Source: Methanosarcinaceae archaeon
GTDB lineage: Archaea; Halobacteriota; Methanosarcinia; Methanosarcinales; Methanosarcinaceae
Length of the DNA: 11,082 nucleotides
Reading direction: 5' to 3'
Assembly (NCBI GenBank): GCA_028690255.1
Contig: JAQVBP010000099.1
Coordinates: 1 to 11,082, forward strand
The translations under genes and the position numbers were made by a program. Of the stretch, positions 5,331 through 11,082 are shown in pieces (position 1 is the stretch's first letter; each line of letters opens with the position of its first letter). Below the pieces are notes generated by a model. It did not search any database. It was not told the origin of the DNA and saw only the letters and a list, made by a program, of their open reading frames with translations.

Positions 5331-5571
5331 CAGACCCGCAGCCTTAGTGGTAGCTGTTCTTTTCCTGGCCGTTGTGGGCCTCGGTGTCTTCGGGACAGCC
5401 TGGAATACGGTCTCCGAACTTCCGGGAAACCTTGAAGACCCCAGTAACATCGAGGGGCTTGGAATGCTGATCTTCACCCAGTACGTGGTGCCCTTTGAAG
5501 TACTGTCCATTGTCCTGCTCGCAACCCTGATAGGGGCGATTTACATGGCAAAAGGAGAGGAAAGCGAATGA
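5320..5571 (+). CDS. fpoJ2: F420H2 dehydrogenase subunit FpoJ, C-terminal part (NuoJ/ND6)
   Basis: The 83-residue product supplies the last two membrane spans of NuoJ: a hydrophobic helix at about 8-26, a periplasm-side linker, and the family block GLGMLIFTQYVVPFEVLSIV (46-65) ending in IGAIYMAKGEESE. Added to fpoJ1 the total is 179 residues, close to a whole bacterial NuoJ. Start choice is well supported: GTG at 5320 has a strong GGAGGTG at 5307-5313, six bases upstream and still inside fpoJ1. It overlaps fpoJ1 by 11 nt in a different frame and overlaps fpoK by ATGA. A dedicated ribosome binding site argues that the split is functional. Confidence 0.92.
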   Translation: MQSNRPAALVVAVLFLAVVGLGVFGTAWNTVSELPGNLEDPSNIEGLGMLIFTQYVVPFEVLSIVLLATLIGAIYMAKGEESE

Positions 5572-5870
5572 TTCCTTTAAGTTTCTACCTCGGCCTTTCA
5601 GCCCTGCTCTTCTCGATCGGGCTTTTTGGAGTAATGACACATAAAAGCGGAATCCGGCTTATCATGTGTATCGAACTCATGCTCAACTCCGCAAACCTGA
5701 ACCTGGTGGCTTTCTCAAGCTACACGGACACCCTGAACGGTCAGGTCTTTGCCCTCTTCTCAATCGCCCTTGCGGCAGCGGAAGCGGCAATAGGGTTTGC
5801 AATCTTCATGGCAATCTACAGGATGCATGATAAGATCAACCTTGATGAGCTCAACCTTCTGAGGTGGTAA
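5568..5870 (+). CDS. fpoK: F420H2 dehydrogenase subunit FpoK (NuoK/ND4L)
   Basis: FpoK is a 100-residue, three-span NuoK/ND4L homologue in the membrane arm between FpoJ and FpoN. It contributes to the proton path near the arm junction. The two buried glutamates essential in E. coli NuoK are present at the same numbers: Glu36 (CIELMLN) and Glu72 (LAAAEAAIG). Residues ELMLNSANLNLVAFS (36-50) are the classic family block. The ATG overlaps the fpoJ2 stop, and GGAGAGGAA just upstream serves as ribosome binding site. The C-terminal tail after residue 85 is charged and cytoplasmic. Nothing is missing or unusual. Confidence 0.97.
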   Translation: MIPLSFYLGLSALLFSIGLFGVMTHKSGIRLIMCIELMLNSANLNLVAFSSYTDTLNGQVFALFSIALAAAEAAIGFAIFMAIYRMHDKINLDELNLLRW

Positions 5871-5872
5871 AA

Positions 5873-7882
5873 ATGGCTCTGGAAAACCTCGCGTTTTTAA
5901 TTCCGGTGCTTCCGGCACTGGCGTTTGTAATTACGTTTTTCTTCGGAAAGAACATGAAGTCCGGAGGGGCGATTGTCCCGATCCTCGCCATTGCCGCCTC
6001 CTTCGTAATTTCCTTAATGATTACCCTCGGCCTGCTGGCCAACCCCGAAGAGGTCGTCACCCAGTCCGTATCCTGGTTCGCAATGCTGAACCTCGGGGTG
6101 TTAATTGACCCGCTTGCCGCGGTCATGCTCTGCATGGTCACTTTTGTGAGTCTTTTGATCCACATCTACGCGGTCGGTTACATGTCCCACGACCCGGCAA
6201 AGTCCAGGTACTTTGCGGAAACCGCCCTTTTCACGGCTGCAATGCTTTCCCTGATCCTTTCGGACAACATCCTGCAGCTCTTTGTTTCCTGGGAACTTGT
6301 AGGGCTCTGCTCTTACCTCCTGATCGGGTTCTGGTTCACAAAACCTTCGGCCGCAGCCGCAGCCAAGAAAGCTTTCCTGACTACCAGGATCGGAGACGTG
6401 ATGTTCCTGACCGGAATCATCGTGCTTACCTCCGACCTCCTGAAAATCGCAGGCGGAATCCCCGAAGGAGTCTACCTGCTCCGCTTCAACGAAATCTTTT
6501 CCTACATCCCGGAGCTTTCTGCAATGCAGGCAAACATCTTCGGGACGGAAGTCAGTCACCTTACTATTATTACTCTGCTCTTCTTCGGAGGAGCCGTCGG
6601 AAAGTCCGGGCAGTTTCCGCTGCACGTGTGGCTGCCTGACGCAATGGAAGGCCCGACAACGGTTTCAGCTCTGATCCATGCGGCAACAATGGTTACCGCC
6701 GGGGTTTACCTGGTCGCAAGGACCTTCCCCATGTTCCTGGCTGCTCCTGACTCCCTTATGGTTGTTGCCTACGTAGGCGGATTTACCGCGCTCTTTGCAG
6801 CCACCATGGGCATTGTGATGAACGATATCAAGCGGGTGCTTGCTTTCTCCACCATCAGCCAGCTCGGATACATGATGCTGGGCCTGGGGCTCGGAGCGAC
6901 AATCGGAATGGAAGCAGTCGGAGTATCCCTCTTCCACCTGGTCAACCACGCCTTCTTCAAAGCTCTCCTCTTCCTCTGTGCCGGAAGTGTAATCCACGCC
7001 GTGGGCACTCACGACATGCGGGAACTCGGAGGAGTTGCAAAGGTAATGCCGATTACCGCAGTCACCATGACCGCAGCGGCTCTTGCCCTTTCAGGCATGG
7101 GAATTCCCGGAACTTCCATAGGGACAAGCGGGTTCTTCTCAAAAGACGCGATTATCGAAAACGCCTACCTGCTCGGAGAACACAGCGGGAACTGGCTCCC
7201 TTACGTCTTCTCAATCCTGGCCGCGCTTCTGACCTCGGTCTACATCTTCAGGCTGATCTTCATGACCTTCACGGGCAAGCCGAGAAGCAACTACGGAGGG
7301 CATGAGTCCCCGTCTTCGATGACCATCCCTCTTGCGATTCTCGCGGGGTTTGCCCTTGTGTTCGGAGGACTGACCCAGACCGGCTTTATGAGCTTCCTTG
7401 AGGAAACCTTCAGCAACAATTTCGTAAACGTTGACATAGGAAGCCTTGCAGCCCTCGGAGGATACGAACTCGTCCACGCTACAGGACACGAGCCGCTCTT
7501 TATTCTCTGGCTTCCGCTCATCGTTGCCCTTGCAGGCCTTGGGATCTCCTTTGTGCTCTACTACATGAGAGCCGTGGACCTCGGAGGCATCGCATCTGAG
7601 AAGAACCCGATCTACAAACTGCTCTACAGACGCTACTACCAGCACGAGCTCTTCACCGAGTTCTTCTCCATAGGAATCGTTTACGGCGTAATCGCATTCC
7701 TCGCTCAGGTAGTGGATGTCATAATTGACAGTATTGTGGAATCAATAAGCATCGTCACGGTTGCGGCCGGAGAGGCCCTGAAAAGGGTCCAGACCGGGGT
7801 CGTGCAGACTTACGCAACCGTCATGATCGCAGGAGTAAGCCTGCTGATCATACTTGTTAAGTTGATAATGGAGGTGCTCTGA
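5873..7882 (+). CDS. fpoL: F420H2 dehydrogenase subunit FpoL (NuoL/ND5)
   Basis: FpoL is the distal antiporter-like subunit, a homologue of NuoL/ND5, with 669 residues from the ATG. Key proton-path residues are visible: Glu141 in FVSWELVGLCSYLLIGFW, Lys244 in AVGKSGQFPLHVWLPDAM, and Lys363 in NHAFFKALLF. The block DIKRVLAFSTISQLGYM (318-334) is also typical. About 14 core spans are followed by the C-terminal part (roughly 575 on), which should contain the long lateral helix along the membrane arm and a final anchor span. A GTG at 5864 in frame would add three residues. GAGGTG at 5861-5866 is placed six bases before the ATG at 5873 and covers that GTG, so the ATG is preferred. It overlaps fpoM by one base. 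Confidence 0.96.
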   Translation: MALENLAFLIPVLPALAFVITFFFGKNMKSGGAIVPILAIAASFVISLMITLGLLANPEEVVTQSVSWFAMLNLGVLIDPLAAVMLCMVTFVSLLIHIYAVGYMSHDPAKSRYFAETALFTAAMLSLILSDNILQLFVSWELVGLCSYLLIGFWFTKPSAAAAAKKAFLTTRIGDVMFLTGIIVLTSDLLKIAGGIPEGVYLLRFNEIFSYIPELSAMQANIFGTEVSHLTIITLLFFGGAVGKSGQFPLHVWLPDAMEGPTTVSALIHAATMVTAGVYLVARTFPMFLAAPDSLMVVAYVGGFTALFAATMGIVMNDIKRVLAFSTISQLGYMMLGLGLGATIGMEAVGVSLFHLVNHAFFKALLFLCAGSVIHAVGTHDMRELGGVAKVMPITAVTMTAAALALSGMGIPGTSIGTSGFFSKDAIIENAYLLGEHSGNWLPYVFSILAALLTSVYIFRLIFMTFTGKPRSNYGGHESPSSMTIPLAILAGFALVFGGLTQTGFMSFLEETFSNNFVNVDIGSLAALGGYELVHATGHEPLFILWLPLIVALAGLGISFVLYYMRAVDLGGIASEKNPIYKLLYRRYYQHELFTEFFSIGIVYGVIAFLAQVVDVIIDSIVESISIVTVAAGEALKRVQTGVVQTYATVMIAGVSLLIILVKLIMEVL

Positions 7883-9369
7883 TGCTGCCGGTCGCATCAT
7901 TACTTATCCTGGTGCCGCTGATTTTTGCAGCAGTAACCTTTTTGACAAAAACGAAAGACCAGGCCGCAACGCTTGCCTTTGCAGGCTCCCTTGCAACCCT
8001 TGGCCTGACCCTTTACGCCTACCTGAACTTCGACAGCAGTACTGCTGTCATGCAGTTCTTTGAGTCCATGGAGTGGATTCCCTTCCTCGGGATCAAGTAC
8101 AGCGTAGGGATTGACGGCATTTCCATGCCTCTGATTATCTTAAACGCAATTGTCACTCCGCTCCTTGTTCTTTACTCATATAGCGAGGACAGAGAGGCCC
8201 CCAACAGGTTCTATGCCCTTATCCTGGCCATGCAGGCAGCAGTCATTGGTGTCTTCGTGTCCCTGGATTTCTTCATGTTCTATATCTTCTGGGAGCTGAC
8301 CCTCATTCCCCTCTTCTTCATGGTGAACATCTGGGGTGGGGAAAAGAGGAAACACGCCTCCTACAAGTTCTTCATCTACACCCATGTGGCGTCCCTTGTG
8401 ATGCTGCTCGGGATTTTCGGGATCTCCTTTGCCTGCTTGCAGCAGACCGGAGTCCTGAGCTTTGATATCCGGGAACTGATTACCCAGTTCCAGTTCATTG
8501 AATCTGGAGGCCTGAAAGACGCCATTTTCCTTGCGCTTCTCTTCGGTTTCCTTGCAAAAATCCCGAGTTTCCCCTTCCACTCCTGGCTTCCGGACGCTTA
8601 TTCCGAAGCCCCGACCGCAGGCAGTGTACTCTTTGTCCTGCTCAAGATCGGCGGATACGGACTCTTCAGGATTATGCTCCCCATGCTCCCCAACACCGGC
8701 AGTCCTGACCTGATCATTATGGTCATGGGCCTCCTCGGAGGAGTCAGTGTGCTTTACGGAGCTCTGCTTGCTCTCAGGCAAAAAGACCTCAAGCGCATGA
8801 TTGCTTACTCCAGTGTGAGCCACATGGGCTACGTGACTCTCGGGGCAGCCGGCCTGGTAACAATGTCGGTTTCCGGGGCAATGTTCCAGCAGTTTTCCCA
8901 CGGGCTTATCATGAGCATCATGTTCATGTCCGCTGGAGTAATTCACAGGAACACGGGAACCAGGATCATCAACGAACTCGGCGGACTTGCAAGTAAAATG
9001 CCAAAGCTTACCGTGATCATGATGGTCGGGTTCATGGCCTCTCTGGGCCTTCCGGGCCTGACAGGCTTTATTGCCGAGTTTCTGGTCCTGACCTTTACTT
9101 TCGGAGAGCTGCCCGGTTTTGTGGTAATCGCTCTCCTGGCAATCGTAATTACCGCCGGCTACCACCTCTGGGCAATGCAGAGGGCAATGTTTGGCGTGTA
9201 CAATGAGAAACTCGGGCCCGTGGCGGACCTGGACTTTCCCCAGACCCTCGCAATGGCCTTAATCGCCCTGCTGGTGCTTTACTTCGGCCTGAATCCGAGT
9301 CCGGTGCTTGATATGATGATTACTAATTCGAATGCAATAGTCGGCCTTGCGGCCGCAGCGGGGGTGTGA
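7882..9369 (+). CDS. fpoM: F420H2 dehydrogenase subunit FpoM (NuoM/ND4)
   Basis: FpoM is the middle antiporter-like subunit, homologous to NuoM/ND4, with 495 residues and about 14 spans. Proton-path residues match the family: Glu138 (YIFWELTLIPLFF), Lys226 (FLAKIPSFPFHSWLPDAY), Lys255 (FVLLKIGGYGLFR) and Glu399 in span 12 (TGFIAEFLVL). DLKRMIAYSSVSHMGYVTLG (302-321) is the usual ND4 block. The ATG shares one base with the fpoL stop (TGATG), and GGAGGTG lies five bases upstream, which implies translational coupling. All three antiporter-like genes L, M and N follow in order, as in bacterial nuo operons. No truncation is seen. Confidence 0.97.
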   Translation: MLPVASLLILVPLIFAAVTFLTKTKDQAATLAFAGSLATLGLTLYAYLNFDSSTAVMQFFESMEWIPFLGIKYSVGIDGISMPLIILNAIVTPLLVLYSYSEDREAPNRFYALILAMQAAVIGVFVSLDFFMFYIFWELTLIPLFFMVNIWGGEKRKHASYKFFIYTHVASLVMLLGIFGISFACLQQTGVLSFDIRELITQFQFIESGGLKDAIFLALLFGFLAKIPSFPFHSWLPDAYSEAPTAGSVLFVLLKIGGYGLFRIMLPMLPNTGSPDLIIMVMGLLGGVSVLYGALLALRQKDLKRMIAYSSVSHMGYVTLGAAGLVTMSVSGAMFQQFSHGLIMSIMFMSAGVIHRNTGTRIINELGGLASKMPKLTVIMMVGFMASLGLPGLTGFIAEFLVLTFTFGELPGFVVIALLAIVITAGYHLWAMQRAMFGVYNEKLGPVADLDFPQTLAMALIALLVLYFGLNPSPVLDMMITNSNAIVGLAAAAGV

Positions 9370-9372
9370 GAA

Positions 9373-10842
9373 ATGGACGAATTAATGTATCTTGCACCTG
9401 AAATTGTAGTAGTTGCAACCGGCCTGGCCATACTTCTGGCCGGAATTTTCCTGTCCCCCCAGTCCAAGAATCTGCTGGGGTACCTGGCAACCCTGGGGGT
9501 TCTTGCAGCCCTCTTCCTGACGGTTAAAAGCTTTGAGCTCCTGACAATGCAGGGCTTCATGGTCGGATATTCGATTTTCTCAGATACTCTGAATATCGAT
9601 GCTCTCTCCCAGTTCTTCAAACTGATCTTCCTGGTAGTTGCCCTGATTGTTGCGATTGCTGCAATCAAGTACAATGAAAACAGCGATCACACTGAAGAGT
9701 TCTATGCCCTGATGCTCTTTGCAACCTTCGGGATGATGATCGTAGCTTCTGCAAACGATCTGATCGTACTCTTCTGTGCTTTTGAGCTGGCAAGCCTTGC
9801 GACCTACGGCCTTGCAGCCTTCGAGAAGCAGAACCCGAGGTCCCTTGAGGCCGGTATGAAGTATTTCGTCTTCGGTTCGGTTTCGGCAGCTCTCATGCTT
9901 TTCGGCATGACCTTTGTCTACGGGGCAACGGGGACAACAAGCATCCCTCAGATTGCAGCCAATTCGGGCCTCCTTACGAGTTCCCCTATAGGGCTTGTTG
10001 CAGTCGTCCTCCTGATTGCGGGTTTCGGTTTCAAGATGGCTCTTGTGCCTTTCCACATGTGGGCCCCGGATACCTACCAGGGAGCGCCTTCCGTAGTGTC
10101 CTCCCTCCTGGCTGCAGGCTCGAAGAAGATGGGCTTTGTCGCAGCTTTCAGGATCTTTATCGTGGCCCTTGCAGCGCTTCAGCCTGACTGGCAGTTTGCT
10201 TTTACAATCCTTGCCGTGGTCACCATGACTTTCGGAAACCTGGTAGCGGTTTCCCAGACCAGTGTCAAGAGAATGCTTGCTTACTCTTCCCTGGCTCAGG
10301 CCGGATACATTGCAATGGCTTTTGCCGTCATGTCCCCCCTGGCTCTGACAGGCGGTATCATGTACGCCCTTGCCCACGCCTTTATGAAAGCGGGTGCCTT
10401 CATCGCAGCAGGCGTGGTCGTCTGGATGGTTACCTCCGAAAAGAGAGGCAACCTGAAAATCCCTGATCACCTGGACAACTTCAAAGGCCTCGGGAAAAGA
10501 ATGCCCCTGACGGCCTTTTCCATGATGATCTTCGTCTTTGCCCTTGCGGGAATTCCACCTACTGCGGGTTTCATGGCCAAGTTCGTGCTCTTCTCCTCAA
10601 CCATTGCAGCAGGCATGACCTGGCTTGCAATAATCGCAATCCTGAACAGCGCTCTTTCCCTGTTCTACTACGCAAGGCTTGTGAGATACATGTATGTCCT
10701 GCCCCCGGAGGGTGGAAAAGTCAGTGAACCTTTCCCCTATGCAATAGCCCTTCTGGTTGCAGTGGCCGGAGTACTGGCAATGGGCATCTGGCCCGAACCC
10801 TTCGTGGAGCTGGCTACAAATGCAGCAATGGTATTGTTCTAA
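9373..10842 (+). CDS. fpoN: F420H2 dehydrogenase subunit FpoN (NuoN/ND2)
   Basis: FpoN is the proximal antiporter-like subunit, a NuoN/ND2 homologue of 489 residues with about 14 spans, next to FpoK and FpoJ in the membrane arm. Conserved charged residues are Glu138 (FCAFELASLATYGLAAF), Lys221 (GFGFKMALVPFHMWAPD), Lys251-252 (AAGSKKMGFVAAFR) and Lys339 (AHAFMKAGAF). TSVKRMLAYSSLAQAGYIAM (296-315) is the ND2-type block, and AGIPPTAGFMAKF (392-404) is span 12. The ATG follows the fpoM stop by three bases, and a G-rich GGGGTG overlapping the end of fpoM provides the ribosome binding site. It stops 13 nt before fpoO. The reading frame is complete and typical. Confidence 0.97.
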   Translation: MDELMYLAPEIVVVATGLAILLAGIFLSPQSKNLLGYLATLGVLAALFLTVKSFELLTMQGFMVGYSIFSDTLNIDALSQFFKLIFLVVALIVAIAAIKYNENSDHTEEFYALMLFATFGMMIVASANDLIVLFCAFELASLATYGLAAFEKQNPRSLEAGMKYFVFGSVSAALMLFGMTFVYGATGTTSIPQIAANSGLLTSSPIGLVAVVLLIAGFGFKMALVPFHMWAPDTYQGAPSVVSSLLAAGSKKMGFVAAFRIFIVALAALQPDWQFAFTILAVVTMTFGNLVAVSQTSVKRMLAYSSLAQAGYIAMAFAVMSPLALTGGIMYALAHAFMKAGAFIAAGVVVWMVTSEKRGNLKIPDHLDNFKGLGKRMPLTAFSMMIFVFALAGIPPTAGFMAKFVLFSSTIAAGMTWLAIIAILNSALSLFYYARLVRYMYVLPPEGGKVSEPFPYAIALLVAVAGVLAMGIWPEPFVELATNAAMVLF

Positions 10843-10855
10843 GGAGGTATGAGAT

Positions 10856-11082
10856 ATGACAGATTGTGATCTATGCGGCCGCGGAATTCCAACCGTAAAC
10901 CCCGTGCGCGTACAGGGCCCCCCCCTCCTGAAATTCGCCTACCCCGAAGGCGTCTGGAAAGGCCTCTGTGAGGCCTGTCTGGAATCGGCCCAGGCCACCC
11001 TTGTAAAAGTAGACAATGGGGACCTGGCCGGAACCTCCGGCAAATGCAAACTCTGCGGGACAAAAACCGATTTGTATCCCGT
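10856..11082 (+). CDS. fpoO: F420H2 dehydrogenase subunit FpoO, 5' part (cut by window end)
   Basis: The last gene of the operon begins here and runs off the window; 75 codons plus two bases are visible. ATG at 10856 is preceded by a strong AAGGAGG at 10841-10847. The visible part has three CxxC pairs: Cys4/Cys7 (CDLC), Cys38/Cys41 (CEAC) and Cys64/Cys67 (CKLC). Between the first two is VWKGLCEACLESAQ. No membrane span is visible. The start MTDCDLCGRGIPTV and the position after fpoN match FpoO of Methanosarcina as I remember it. FpoO has no complex I counterpart; the Cys pairs could bind Fe-S or zinc, and its role in the complex is not settled. Three pairs of this kind recall rubredoxin or zinc-ribbon knuckles more than a plant-type [2Fe-2S] site. 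Confidence 0.9.
   Translation, partial: MTDCDLCGRGIPTVNPVRVQGPPLLKFAYPEGVWKGLCEACLESAQATLVKVDNGDLAGTSGKCKLCGTKTDLYP

Overview
The window holds almost all of an archaeal fpo operon, which encodes the membrane-bound F420H2:methanophenazine oxidoreductase (F420H2 dehydrogenase). The order A-B-C-D-H-I-J1-J2-K-L-M-N-O, the lack of NuoE/F/G-type NADH input genes, the FpoD active-site variant and the terminal Cys-pair gene fpoO all point to a methylotrophic methanogen of the genus Methanosarcina. I cannot name the species from sequence alone. All genes lie on the + strand.

Layout. Positions 1-1019 hold no convincing gene. They start with an array of 36-bp direct repeats (1 to about 200, probably continuing upstream of the window). 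Next come very AT-rich DNA with TATA-like tracts and three copies of a palindromic-core motif (about 215-370), and then several hundred bases of leader with inverted repeats. Just before fpoA there is a possible three-way-junction fold that would pair the fpoA ribosome binding site, overlapped by a short upstream reading frame. From 1020 to the window end, twelve complete genes and the start of a thirteenth are packed with overlaps or gaps of 33 nt or less.

How the genes work together. FpoB, C, D and I form the peripheral connecting module: Fe-S clusters in FpoB and FpoI, and a methanophenazine site at the FpoB/FpoD/FpoH interface. FpoA, H, J1, J2, K, L, M and N form the membrane arm. L, M and N are antiporter-like subunits with the expected Glu and Lys residues, and FpoK keeps both channel glutamates. 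F420H2 is expected to be oxidised by FpoF, which is not encoded here. FpoO is a small Cys-rich protein of unclear role. The whole complex couples F420H2 oxidation to proton export and reduces methanophenazine, which then feeds the heterodisulfide reductase.

The genes themselves belong to a known system and look intact. The least explained part is the first kilobase. The more notable coding observations are the split fpoJ, the replacement of the quinone-site His by Pro in FpoD, and CxxC motifs in FpoC and FpoO.
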